A stretch of DNA of 64,000 nt from Paenibacillaceae bacterium (lineage in GTDB: Bacteria; Bacillota; Bacilli; Paenibacillales; Paenibacillaceae), in contig REGQ01000001.1 of the NCBI GenBank assembly GCA_004134985.1, forward strand, positions 124,001 through 188,000, in the 5' to 3' direction. The translations under genes were made by a program, and so were the position numbers. The number at the start of each line of letters is the position of its first letter. Position 1 is the stretch's first letter. The notes beneath the pieces are model-generated. The model saw nothing but the letters and a program-made list of their open reading frames with translations, made no database searches and was not told the DNA's origin. Below are positions 42,564 to 50,638 of this stretch, in pieces.

Positions 42564-42950
42564 TTATTCCTGACCTGGAAGATTAAATTCCGCGTAATGA
42601 GTGACCGCAATATCGTTAACTGGATCGTCCGGCTTGTAACTGCCCTCGCGGAACCACTTGTATCCTTGCGGACTTGCTGCATGTTGCGCCGACCGGATGC
42701 ACACACCCTCTGATACAAGGTATAGCTTATGGCTTTCTGGCTGGTTAAGCGGATATTCCTTCCATGCAATTCTTGGTTGGCTGAAAAGTTCGTCATACTC
42801 TTGTTCGATTTCAGCCAACTTCTCCTCTGTACTTTCGATCAATTCAAGTGCTCTTCCAGCAATCACGCGTAATGCTTGATGCTCAACGTTCTCGCCTGCT
42901 GCATATCGCCTCAAAACATCTTTAATGGCGTCTTTCTCTCTTTTATGCAT
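42564..42950 (-). CDS. Early phage protein, 128 aa, REKD-type N terminus
   Basis: Unknown function. The N terminus MHKREKDAIKDVLRRYAAGE is similar to that of the gene at 43278-43766, including the spacing to VEHQALRVIAGRALELI. The middle is coiled coil; the end reads YKWFREGSYKPDDPVNDIAV. ATG at 42950 has GGGAGG upstream and overlaps the preceding gene by 8 bases. Confidence 0.65.
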   Translation of the reverse strand: MHKREKDAIKDVLRRYAAGENVEHQALRVIAGRALELIESTEEKLAEIEQEYDELFSQPRIAWKEYPLNQPESHKLYLVSEGVCIRSAQHAASPQGYKWFREGSYKPDDPVNDIAVTHYAEFNLPGQE

Positions 42951-43281
42951 GTTCAACCTCCCTTGCTTCAAATTCACTGTCCAATTCTTCACGGTATGCC
43001 TTGAGCCAGCAAGATTTGCAAATTACATCATGTTCTACATGTTTTGGATAAGGAAAGACTTTTCCTTTCTTGTATGGCTCACGCGTTTTATCCCCGCATG
43101 ATTGGCAATTTTCATACACAATTTCACTTGAACATAATGAAGGCTCGTAAGCAACGTGTATTTCGAATTCCCTTTCGCAAGACTCGCATTCATGATCAAA
43201 TTCATCCCCACGTACATCTGTAAGATACTCTGTCAGATCATTTTCATGCTCACAGTATGGGCATTCAACTTCTTTGCTCAT
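42943..43281 (-). CDS. Double zinc-ribbon protein, 112 aa
   Basis: It has two pairs of CxxC: module A CPYCEHEN...CESCEREFEIHV and module B CQSCGDKT...CKSCWLKAY. The protein at 46908-47267 has the same two modules in the opposite order. The role may be DNA, RNA or protein binding. It overlaps both neighbours by a few bases. Confidence 0.65.
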   Translation of the reverse strand: MSKEVECPYCEHENDLTEYLTDVRGDEFDHECESCEREFEIHVAYEPSLCSSEIVYENCQSCGDKTREPYKKGKVFPYPKHVEHDVICKSCWLKAYREELDSEFEAREVEHA

Positions 43282-43766
43282 TCTCCGCTCTCTCCCTTCT
43301 CGAACTCAATACGCCTCTTTAAATAACGATTCTGTCTTCTCAATCCTTTTTTCACTTCGTCGCTCATTTCAAGAGACTGTTCCAGCATTGCGACTCTTGC
43401 AACTAATCGATCATGCTCCTTAATTTCAGATGTTAATTGGTCTGCGAGAACATTAACACCTATAGATTTTTCTTCCTCCGTAGTTTCAGCCATGTACTTT
43501 AGGAAAACTCCGAAATTTTCGGAAGCAAACTCCTGCATCACTCTATAGGCCTTATAATGATCGCAAGAAATTGCGATGGACATAACATCCGTGTCAGAGT
43601 TCCCTTGCCTGCATGAAGCGATGTTTTCTTTCACTTCATCTGGCGGCTGCTGTGCCCCTGTACTGCTTAAATCAATCATTCGTTTTGTAATGCTGCGTAA
43701 CACACTATGCGAAATGTATTCGCCTTTTACATATCGAATCAACGTGTCCTTTTCTCTCTCATGCAT
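43278..43766 (-). CDS. Early phage protein, 162 aa, REKD-type N terminus
   Basis: Starts MHEREKDTLIRYVKGEYISH, then SVLRSITKRMIDL, related to the gene at 42564-42950. The C-terminal half is a coiled coil ending in basic repeats (GLRRQNRYLKRRIEFEKGE). ATG at 43766 is chosen because GGGG lies 6 bases upstream of it and directly against the ATG at 43772. Function is unknown. Confidence 0.65.
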   Translation of the reverse strand: MHEREKDTLIRYVKGEYISHSVLRSITKRMIDLSSTGAQQPPDEVKENIASCRQGNSDTDVMSIAISCDHYKAYRVMQEFASENFGVFLKYMAETTEEEKSIGVNVLADQLTSEIKEHDRLVARVAMLEQSLEMSDEVKKGLRRQNRYLKRRIEFEKGESGE

Positions 43767-43795
43767 ACTCATCCCCGTCCTTTCGTATCAACCTA

Positions 43796-45136
43796 TTAAG
43801 AATGATAACTTTCAAGTTCAGCGAACTTGTTGAAGTTTTTCAGGAACGCCAGCTCCACCGATCCTACCGGTCCATTTCTTTGTTTTGCAATGATGATCTC
43901 TATTATATTTTTCTTCTCTGTTTCTTTATCGTAGTAATCTTCCCTGTGAAGAAACCCTACGATATCCGCATCCTGCTCGATACTTCCTGACTCTCTAAGA
44001 TCGGACAACACCGGACGCTTGTCCTGTCGTTGCTCCACGCCGCGGCTGAGCTGAGATAAGGCAATAACCGGAACATCCAACTCTCGTGCCAGCTCCTTTA
44101 ATTGCCGGGAGATTTCAGCTACTTCCTGCTGCCGGTTTTCCATCCGCTTGCCACTCAACCGGATGAGCTGCAGGTAATCGATCAAGATCATGCCCAGCCC
44201 CTGCTCACGTTTCATCATCCTACATTTCGCCCGAATCTCCCCTATCGTGATTCCTGGCGTATCATCAATAAAGATGTTGGATGAAGATAGAATGCCAATC
44301 GAAGAAGCAACATCTTCCCAATCCTTTGCCGCAAGTCTTGCTGTTCGCAGCGCACCTGCATCCACCAGTCCCTCGGAGCTAATTATTCGACCGACAAGCT
44401 GCATTTTGGACATCTCCAGGCTGAACAATGCTAATGTTTCCTTTGCCCGAACACCAACATTCTGAGCAATGTTGAGCGCGAAGGCGGTCTTCCCGACAGA
44501 TGGCCGGGCCGCTATGATAATCAAATCACTTTTTTGGAACCCCGCTGTTAGCTTATCCAGTTCAGCAAACCCGGAAGGGATGCCGGTAACCCCACCTTGC
44601 CCTGTATGGTATCTGTACTCCAGATTTTCATAGTAAGCCATTAGTAGTTCCCTCAGCGGCTGCATGCTCTTTGGAGCTGTCGATTGCTCGGAAAGGGAAG
44701 AAGCAGCTTCTTGAAGCGCTGCGATGACTTCGCTAGAGCTCTCTGCTTGCCTTGCCGTCCGATCAAGCGATTGAAGGGTAATGATCGCGGAGCGATGAAC
44801 AAATCGCTCTTTGACTGTCTCAATGTAATGCAGCACATTATCCGCTGTCGGTACCCCTTGCTGTAATCTGGCCAGGTAGCCCATGCCTCCGATATCATGC
44901 AACTTCCCCGACCCTTGCAGGCTAGATGTCAATGTGACCAGATCTATCACTTCGCCGCCCTCGCGCATCTCACACATCATCTCGTATATGATGCCATGGC
45001 GAGAATCATAAAACTCTCCGCCCTGGAGGTGCTCCATTGCGGTGTCAATGGCTTTACGATCCAGCAGGATTGCTCCTAAAACAGATTGTTCGGACTCGAT
45101 GCTATATGGCAATCCAAAATCATTTTCCGGATACAC
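43796..45136 (-). CDS. Replicative DNA helicase (DnaB family)
   Basis: Unwinds DNA at the phage fork as a hexamer. The 446-aa protein has the N-terminal helical domain (PYSIESEQSVLGAILLDRKA) and the RecA-like domain with Walker A ARPSVGKTAFALN, FSLEMSKMQL and LIDYLQLI, plus LRESGSIEQDADIVGFLHRE. GTG at 45136 has GGGTG upstream and overlaps the loader gene by 17 bases. Confidence 0.96.
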   Translation of the reverse strand: MYPENDFGLPYSIESEQSVLGAILLDRKAIDTAMEHLQGGEFYDSRHGIIYEMMCEMREGGEVIDLVTLTSSLQGSGKLHDIGGMGYLARLQQGVPTADNVLHYIETVKERFVHRSAIITLQSLDRTARQAESSSEVIAALQEAASSLSEQSTAPKSMQPLRELLMAYYENLEYRYHTGQGGVTGIPSGFAELDKLTAGFQKSDLIIIAARPSVGKTAFALNIAQNVGVRAKETLALFSLEMSKMQLVGRIISSEGLVDAGALRTARLAAKDWEDVASSIGILSSSNIFIDDTPGITIGEIRAKCRMMKREQGLGMILIDYLQLIRLSGKRMENRQQEVAEISRQLKELARELDVPVIALSQLSRGVEQRQDKRPVLSDLRESGSIEQDADIVGFLHREDYYDKETEKKNIIEIIIAKQRNGPVGSVELAFLKNFNKFAELESYHS

Positions 45137-45482
45137 TATTCTTCACCCTTTCGAGCAAGCCCGCTGGAGGCGGTACTGCCTTGGTGTTCATCTCCGCCAT
45201 GTCCTCTGCAAAGTGTGTTGCTGAATTGCGCAGGAACTCCTGATACCGATCAGCGGTTGATCTTGCCAAAATTCCCGGGTGCGGCGGCTGCTTGTTGTCT
45301 GGATTAGATACATACTTATCTAGATTTTTATTTACTGTCTCAACAGGAACGCCCCGCAAATATCTGAGCCAGTCGTCAATCATTTGGCGCAGCTCATCCT
45401 CTTGTCCGGCACCAGGAATGTAAAAGAGTGAGTAAACTCGTTTGATGCGCTTGAACAACATCGTCACATCACGTTTTTCCAT
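45120..45482 (-). CDS. Helicase loader / inhibitor, G39P-like
   Basis: The 120-aa protein has a helical N-terminal domain (FKRIKRVYSLFYIPGAGQED, WLRYLRGVPVETVNKNLDKY, PPHPGILA) similar in layout to SPP1 G39P, which loads the phage helicase onto the initiator complex. The tail is less ordered. Its place between initiator and helicase genes supports this. Confidence 0.7.
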   Translation of the reverse strand: MEKRDVTMLFKRIKRVYSLFYIPGAGQEDELRQMIDDWLRYLRGVPVETVNKNLDKYVSNPDNKQPPHPGILARSTADRYQEFLRNSATHFAEDMAEMNTKAVPPPAGLLERVKNSVSGK

Positions 45483-45485
45483 TGC

Positions 45486-46235
45486 CTACACCTCCCCAGC
45501 AATTTGATCAAGCAGCGAAAAGGTATCTTGCCGACTCGGCCGTTTGCTCTCCCTTGGCGGATTGTCAAACTGCGCATCAATTGCTTCGGCAGCTTCCAGT
45601 GTTAAGGCTCCGGCTTTAAAATAGTCATTCACAATTTTTAAAATGAACCGGAAATTATATCCCTTGCTGGCCGTCGCAGCACGCTCTATGGCTCGTACAA
45701 CAACCTTCTCGTCCATGCCATCCTGATCGATATAGTCTGCAAGCTGTTGCGCTTGGAATTGATTGCATCCAAACTTAAACACTCTTTCGTGGGCGGCATA
45801 AAACGATTCATACCCGTCAGCAGCAGAAGAAGCAGAAGAAGAATTATTAAAGCTTTTAAGTTCTTTTAATGCGGAACGATTGACGGAAGTCATGTCGGAA
45901 TCATTACCGGAACGATTGTCGGAAGTCATGTCGGAATCACTGTCGGCAAAATTTGCCTGCAAAGCATTTAACCGATAGATTGCCGCTTTGTTTCCTCCTC
46001 TTGATTGAAAATCCAGATAACCTTTTGTTTTTAATTCGTTTCGAGCATTGGAAATGCTGCGCTCACTCAATCCGGATTTTAGAGATAGCGTTCCGACGGG
46101 CACGGTAAACTTATCTTTCGATCCGCGACGGCTGCAGATATGCAACAAGGCATACCACAGGGAAATAGCGGATGAGGAAAGTGGGTTTATCTCTAGCTCG
46201 TTATAAAACGCGTGTACCTCTCGGATGTAATTCAA
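45486..46235 (-). CDS. Replication initiator with winged helix and DnaD-like domain
   Basis: The 249-aa protein has an N-terminal winged helix (SAISLWYALLHICSRRGSKD, GTLSLKSGLSERSISNARNE), a Ser/Asn-rich linker, and a DnaD-like C-terminal domain (FQAQQLADYIDQDGMDEKVV, YNFRFILKIVNDYFKAG). The linker is encoded by 12-bp repeats that may be the origin. TTG at 46235 fits the ribosome site GAAGGAG at 8 bases; a GTG at 46244 lies against that site. Confidence 0.85.
   Translation of the reverse strand: MNYIREVHAFYNELEINPLSSSAISLWYALLHICSRRGSKDKFTVPVGTLSLKSGLSERSISNARNELKTKGYLDFQSRGGNKAAIYRLNALQANFADSDSDMTSDNRSGNDSDMTSVNRSALKELKSFNNSSSASSAADGYESFYAAHERVFKFGCNQFQAQQLADYIDQDGMDEKVVVRAIERAATASKGYNFRFILKIVNDYFKAGALTLEAAEAIDAQFDNPPRESKRPSRQDTFSLLDQIAGEV
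45841..45942. other. Putative phage replication origin: six 12-bp iterons plus AT-rich tract
   Basis: Six tandem 12-mers of the form NCGGAA-N4-TN run from 45871 to 45942; two 32-bp units (45872-45903 and 45908-45939) differ at one base. A 30-bp tract at 45841-45870 is 83 percent A+T. Iterons beside an AT-rich tract inside an initiator gene is the arrangement known from lambda O. Confidence 0.65.
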
Positions 46236-46240
46236 GCTGC

Positions 46241-46555
46241 TCACTCCTTCATGATTTCGTGCGGGTATAGCCGGGCATCAGCCACGGCCTGCATAGCGTC
46301 TGTGCGATCATATAATGGAATATAACGATGCCGCTTATCGTTTGTTCCTGTGCCAGCTGAAGCGGAGTAAAGGAACGCCGATGGCTTTTCCCGATTCCGG
46401 GTAATTGGTACCCGGAATCTGTCACACCTTGATTCGGGCAGCAGCACTGCAAAACGATATGGCTTACTGGTCCAGCGCTTGCTGGCTGGAATGTAATACG
46501 GCAGGCCAGATGCGACAACCTCCGCTTTGGTGTAACGGCCTTGTGCGTTAGGCAT
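46241..46555 (-). CDS. Early phage protein, 104 aa
   Basis: Reads MPNAQGRYTKAEVVASGLPY, then SKRWTSKPYRFAVLLPESRC and RFRVPITRNREKPSAFLYSA. Rich in Arg and Tyr; no known motif. It overlaps the initiator's GTG by 4 bases. The start is ATG at 46555, with AAGG upstream; an ATG at 46564 is too close to it. Confidence 0.6.
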   Translation of the reverse strand: MPNAQGRYTKAEVVASGLPYYIPASKRWTSKPYRFAVLLPESRCDRFRVPITRNREKPSAFLYSASAGTGTNDKRHRYIPLYDRTDAMQAVADARLYPHEIMKE

Positions 46556-46763
46556 GATTTCCATCCTTATCTAATCTAAACAGTTTTTTTTCGCAATTTC
46601 GGCAAAATGCAAACTTGCTTCTTAGCTTATAAGTCAAACCCTCATGCATTTCTCCATTGTCTGCTTCGCTTCCATCGAAGTTGTGGTAAAAGACAGTTTC
46701 CCCACTGGCTGTATATTTTTCATAGTATCCTTCGTCTGATTTGCAATGAGAGCATTCTTTCAT
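46548..46763 (-). CDS. Small zinc-ribbon protein, 71 aa
   Basis: Starts MKECSHCKSDEGYYEKYTA and later FAFCRNCEKKLFRLDKDG: two CxxC pairs able to hold one zinc. ATG at 46763 has AAAGGAG upstream. Function is unknown. Confidence 0.65.
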   Translation of the reverse strand: MKECSHCKSDEGYYEKYTASGETVFYHNFDGSEADNGEMHEGLTYKLRSKFAFCRNCEKKLFRLDKDGNHA

Positions 46764-46767
46764 AACG

Positions 46768-46911
46768 TTACTCCACTCCTTTAGCAATTAGTCTCAGCCG
46801 CTCAGCTTCTTGCAGCAGTTCCTCCGGCGATTGATCGGACGCACGAATAATAGCCCCCTGATCGTCACGCGCTACCCAGATCAGTTCTTGCTTCCATTCA
46901 GCTTGCTTCAT
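46768..46911 (-). CDS. Small phage protein, 47 aa
   Basis: ATG at 46911 has GGAAGG 8 bases upstream. The peptide starts MKQAEWKQELIWVARDDQGA and ends in an amphipathic helix (PEELLQEAERLRLIAKGVE). Not recognised. It fills exactly the space between two zinc-ribbon genes and overlaps the upstream one by 4 bases. Confidence 0.55.
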   Translation of the reverse strand: MKQAEWKQELIWVARDDQGAIIRASDQSPEELLQEAERLRLIAKGVE

Positions 46912-47267
46912 CTTTCTGGACCTTCCCTTCTTATGGTTTGGAAGGTATATGAGTATTCAACTTCTACATCGAATTCAAGGCCGCATTTTTTACATTGCCA
47001 TTCCTTCGGCTCGCCGCCATCAAAAGCATCCGCTGGTTCATTGTCATGACCGCAGTAGGGACATTTGATTTCGTCATTCCAGTCACATTCTCCACTTTCA
47101 TATCCTTTTGTAAATTCCTCAATTAATGGATTCACAGTTGATTCATGACATGGGAGGCAAAAAAGCTTATCTTCAAACCAACGCGTTTCATGAGCATTGG
47201 TTTCTTCGCTGCAGTTACCACACCTTGTGTAGGAAATACCATCTTTGTTATAACAGGGCCATCCCAT
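46908..47267 (-). CDS. Double zinc-ribbon protein, 119 aa
   Basis: It has CGNCSEETNAHETRWF...CLPCHE at the start and CPYCGHDNEPAD...CKKCGLEFDVEVEYS at the end. Both modules also occur in the 42943-43281 protein, in reverse order. ATG at 47267 has GGGAG 8 bases upstream; the frame is open further but overlaps the ASCH gene. Confidence 0.65.
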   Translation of the reverse strand: MGWPCYNKDGISYTRCGNCSEETNAHETRWFEDKLFCLPCHESTVNPLIEEFTKGYESGECDWNDEIKCPYCGHDNEPADAFDGGEPKEWQCKKCGLEFDVEVEYSYTFQTIRREGPER

Positions 47268-47272
47268 TGCTC

Positions 47273-47704
47273 TCACTCCCTTCCATCCCAATTCCAGATA
47301 CGCTGCTGCCCCTTGGCCGGGATCGTATCCGGTAGCTGCTGTACGTCTGTCAGTTCCCATGCATAGCGGCCTGGAGTGAAATCCCCAAATTCATATTCAG
47401 GGGAGTAAACCAACCGGCGACCTTCCAGTTCATAGCCATCCGTCCAGGTGTCTATCGATTTCAGACAATCCGACAACTCGGCGGTCGCAATAATCGCTCC
47501 AGTCGGCAGGTTGTCAGCAGTGTATCCGTACTCTGCCAGCGCCGATTTAATAGGCTCGCGCTCACAGGCTTCACGGTCAATCTGCTTGCCAGCATGTATC
47601 GCTAGCGGCCCTCGGTACTTTGTCGCCCAGCTGCGAGTTTCAAATCCCTTTAACCCGAGCGCCGCTAATGTCGCATGTGGCTGGTGTATCGTTATCGCCT
47701 TCAT
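47273..47704 (-). CDS. ASCH-domain protein
   Basis: The 143-aa protein reads MKAITIHQPHATLAALGLKG, then FETRSWATKYRGPLAIHAGK, the ASCH (PUA-like) signature, with FGDFTPGRYAWELTDVQQLP near the end. ASCH domains bind RNA or act as nucleoside-modifying enzymes such as the YqfB type; the activity here is not known. AGGAGGGTG precedes the start. Confidence 0.82.
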   Translation of the reverse strand: MKAITIHQPHATLAALGLKGFETRSWATKYRGPLAIHAGKQIDREACEREPIKSALAEYGYTADNLPTGAIIATAELSDCLKSIDTWTDGYELEGRRLVYSPEYEFGDFTPGRYAWELTDVQQLPDTIPAKGQQRIWNWDGRE

Positions 47705-47725
47705 TCCCTGTCACCCTCCTATTAT

Positions 47726-48037
47726 CTATCTCAGGCGTTTCCACCTGTATTCAGCTCCCCAGCCATCAACTTGCAAAGGGATCTCGTTCGTCACTTCAAG
47801 ATCATCATGGCTGTATATGGTTTGACAGCAAGCAGGATCAAAATCCAGCACCCTATCGCCTTTTCGGTTTATCCTGTGGCGTACAGGCCGGTTCTCATAA
47901 GCCCAATAGGAGTTTTCCCCTGCTTTATTCTCAACGACAACCAGTAACCCTGGTGTTCGTCGCCATACACCTTCCTTAACTCTGCAGACGGTTCCCGGCT
48001 GGATTTCTTCGATCTCAAAAAAGAAGAAGAAAAACAT
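47726..48037 (-). CDS. Small phage protein, 103 aa
   Basis: Starts with a poly-Phe run after ATG 48037, encoded by a TTC-rich stretch, so a later start is possible. The rest reads EEIQPGTVCRVKEGVWRRTP, then GLLVVVENKAGENSYWAYEN, an SH3-like beta barrel pattern. No known family. Confidence 0.5.
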   Translation of the reverse strand: MFFFFFFEIEEIQPGTVCRVKEGVWRRTPGLLVVVENKAGENSYWAYENRPVRHRINRKGDRVLDFDPACCQTIYSHDDLEVTNEIPLQVDGWGAEYRWKRLR

Positions 48038-48043
48038 TGTCCG

Positions 48044-49087
48044 TTACTTCGCCTTTTCCTTCTGGGATGGCTGGAGCTGATCAAGGAGCTTTGTTAAAAG
48101 CGTTACAGTAGCTTGGGTCAGCTTGTCTTGCTCGGCTTTGTCGTTAATCTCGGCAATGGCTTTAACTACACCGTCGCCATTGGAAACGATTTGTTGTAGA
48201 TACACCTTGCCGCGAAGAAAAGACTCGTTGTTGCTCCGCTGGAGCTGCTGGGTTGCCTTGTCCAATTGAGCTTGCAAAGCGCTCTCGCGCTCTCTGACCT
48301 CTTCCTGCAGCTCCTGCACACGTTTCTGGACCATTTCGACGGCTGCCTTCTCTGCCTCAGCCTGCTGGGCTTTAAGTGCCTCCTGCAACTCGGCAACCTT
48401 TGTTTCCTGCGCCTGCTTGGCCTTTTCGACCTTTCTCAACTCAGCCCTAGCCTTAGAAGCTGCCTTGTCATCGCCGCCTGCCTTTGCCTTATCCAGCTCA
48501 GACTGCAGGTCCGTCAGTTGCTGATCCGTCTGGTGGCGAAGTTCTTGCGCAAGGTCATATCGGGCCTGCAGCTCTTTTTGCTCCATGGCTTGCTGAGCTG
48601 CCCAGGCATCAAACTGAGCTTTCTGATCAGCCTGTTGCTTCTGTTCTTCCGCCAGTTGCTTGGCCAGCTCTTGATTCTCCTTGACCGCTGCCGCCAGCTC
48701 CCTGCTGGACATTTCAGCAGCGTTATTCTCCTCGACAAACGTTTCTCTCTCTTCTGCCGGTAGGGAGAGAAGGGCAACTGCTTGGCTGTAGCTCAAATTA
48801 GCAAGCGCTTGGGAATTTTGATATTCAGAAGCCACTTTCATAAAGTTGTTGGCCGATGACTGACTATAATTGACATGCTCTTTTAACCACGTTCCCCACT
48901 CGCCATGTGAAACGAGTGCCTTTGCCTCAGTAAGCTTGTTACCGATCTCGATTGCACTCTGCAGCACGTACTGTCGGGCCTGAGAATCAATGAAGCGGAT
49001 CTCCGATGCAATTACATCTGGAGTGCGATTTGAAACGGTTGTCTCATATACTGGCACGATTGCAGCAGCTTTTTTTACTTTTGTCAT
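48044..49087 (-). CDS. DUF3102-type coiled-coil protein
   Basis: The 347-aa protein has an N-terminal domain with IASEIRFIDSQARQYVLQSA, then EIGNKLTEAKALVSHGEWGT and WLKEHVNYSQSSANNFMKVA (DUF3102), followed by over 150 residues of coiled coil and a helical end. Such proteins occur in Firmicute phages and plasmids; some resemble ParB-like DNA-binding factors, but the function is unknown. The stop of PcfJ overlaps its start (ATGA). Confidence 0.8.
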   Translation of the reverse strand: MTKVKKAAAIVPVYETTVSNRTPDVIASEIRFIDSQARQYVLQSAIEIGNKLTEAKALVSHGEWGTWLKEHVNYSQSSANNFMKVASEYQNSQALANLSYSQAVALLSLPAEERETFVEENNAAEMSSRELAAAVKENQELAKQLAEEQKQQADQKAQFDAWAAQQAMEQKELQARYDLAQELRHQTDQQLTDLQSELDKAKAGGDDKAASKARAELRKVEKAKQAQETKVAELQEALKAQQAEAEKAAVEMVQKRVQELQEEVRERESALQAQLDKATQQLQRSNNESFLRGKVYLQQIVSNGDGVVKAIAEINDKAEQDKLTQATVTLLTKLLDQLQPSQKEKAK

Positions 49088-50628
49088 ACAACGGCCTCCT
49101 GTCTAATGGTTTGGTTTTTTATTGCAGTAACGGATTTTGGCTTTTTCTTGATCTCAATGATTTTCATAAACATGTTCACCGCATCTTGGACTTGCTTTGT
49201 CATCGAGCAATTCTTTAATCCTCGACACTGTACAAACTTGTTACTTGTAACTTGGAGTGTGTAATAAGGCTGTTCTGGTGCTGCCTTCCTTCTCACCGCA
49301 AAAAGTTCTGTTTCCCCTTTCGAGAATCGTTTGGCATAACCGCCCACACAATGATTAAGCTTCTCCCCTTCCTGAAACAGTTCAGATATAGAGCTGATCG
49401 GACGAATAATAATTCTTGAATTTTCATAGCAACGAGGTTCTTCGTTTGCTAACCGTTCTTGCAACTGTTTCTCTAGCGCCTCACTTTTCTTGTACTTGAT
49501 GCGTCCCGTCATCCTTTGGTGGGCAGCATGAAGATCATTTGGGAACAAATAGCGATCCTCACTCAATCTCATTCCCAACTCCTTGCACTGTCCTAAGTAA
49601 TCACGCCAGTCCCGCATTGTATCTGCGATTTCATCCCAGTGATTCCTTTTAAACTGTTTTAGTAGGTAATTCCAGATTTCTTCCTTCGAAGCGTATTTCA
49701 TCACATTTTGAAAGGTTGTAGTAAAGCGTTCATGATCTATTTGGGATAATAGGAAGGCATCATAGGCGCTTATTTGCTTTCCGTTCTTCAACTTATTTTG
49801 AAAATAACTGAGTTGTTTTACCCCCCATTCCAGGCCAGTAGTCTGAATATCTCTAATAGCTCGTTTGTCGATTCTAAGAACTTTTTCAATCGTTTTTCCA
49901 CGCCAATTAATGATAGGTCCTGTCGGGTTCCCGTAAAGTCTCTCCCAAATGCATTTCTTAAATCCTAGCTTGGATAAATACTCGACACACGGAAACCTTG
50001 CAGCCAGATCAAAAAAATCTACCATATCAGAAACATATCCACGATTATCGTATTTGGTGAACTGATCCCAAGTGCTGTATTGAAACATAGTCCCTTTAAC
50101 GGCTTGTCGAATATTGGCATGTGAAACGAACTTTTTTCCGTACAGCCTGTCAAATGCTGAAAAAACACTCTTACGCTTAGTGAATCCGTCCCAGTGCTGA
50201 GTCTTTCCTGGTTCGAAAAGATATCTGTGAGAACAATAATGCCCGGTTTCTACGTTCTCATAACTGCCGCTATAGTCACGGGTTACATGAACAATCCTTG
50301 CCGTAACAGCTTTGCTATTGATAACCGACTTCTCATACCAAATCACAACAGCAGTATCTTGCATATACTTTCTACTCACTCCAGCCGCCCGCACTTGGCA
50401 ATTCGAACCGCAGTTTGGACACCTCACACTTTCTTTTTGCTTATGCTTTAACTTAATCTCCGAGCGGTGACGCTGATTGCAATGCGTACAATGAGCATAT
50501 TGCAAGCCAAGAACAGTCTTGAAGAATAGATAACGGCTGTCTTTGAACACCGTTTCATTTACAAACTTACAAAGAGATTTGCTTATCTTCTCAGGAAAAT
50601 GGGCAGAGAACTCTTTAAATTCGCTCAT
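49084..50628 (-). CDS. PcfJ-like protein
   Basis: The 514-aa protein has a zinc-ribbon-like N-terminal part (HCTHCNQRHR, RCPNCGSNC), a long helical region and the PcfJ signature near the C terminus (ISELFQEGEKLNHCVGGYAK, then RFSKGETELFAVRR and YTLQV). PcfJ comes from conjugative plasmid pCF10, where its job is unknown. Its usual neighbour, PcfK, is the next gene upstream here. Confidence 0.85.
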   Translation of the reverse strand: MSEFKEFSAHFPEKISKSLCKFVNETVFKDSRYLFFKTVLGLQYAHCTHCNQRHRSEIKLKHKQKESVRCPNCGSNCQVRAAGVSRKYMQDTAVVIWYEKSVINSKAVTARIVHVTRDYSGSYENVETGHYCSHRYLFEPGKTQHWDGFTKRKSVFSAFDRLYGKKFVSHANIRQAVKGTMFQYSTWDQFTKYDNRGYVSDMVDFFDLAARFPCVEYLSKLGFKKCIWERLYGNPTGPIINWRGKTIEKVLRIDKRAIRDIQTTGLEWGVKQLSYFQNKLKNGKQISAYDAFLLSQIDHERFTTTFQNVMKYASKEEIWNYLLKQFKRNHWDEIADTMRDWRDYLGQCKELGMRLSEDRYLFPNDLHAAHQRMTGRIKYKKSEALEKQLQERLANEEPRCYENSRIIIRPISSISELFQEGEKLNHCVGGYAKRFSKGETELFAVRRKAAPEQPYYTLQVTSNKFVQCRGLKNCSMTKQVQDAVNMFMKIIEIKKKPKSVTAIKNQTIRQEAVV

Positions 50629-50638
50629 ACTGGCCTCC

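Noticed and set aside
42530-42796. Minus-strand frame of 88 aa
   Set aside because: It lies inside the 42564-42950 gene in another frame and has no ribosome site.
46249-46518. Minus-strand frame of 89 aa overlapping the 46241-46555 gene
   Set aside because: The other frame has the better composition, a ribosome site and the ATGA-type overlap with the next gene.
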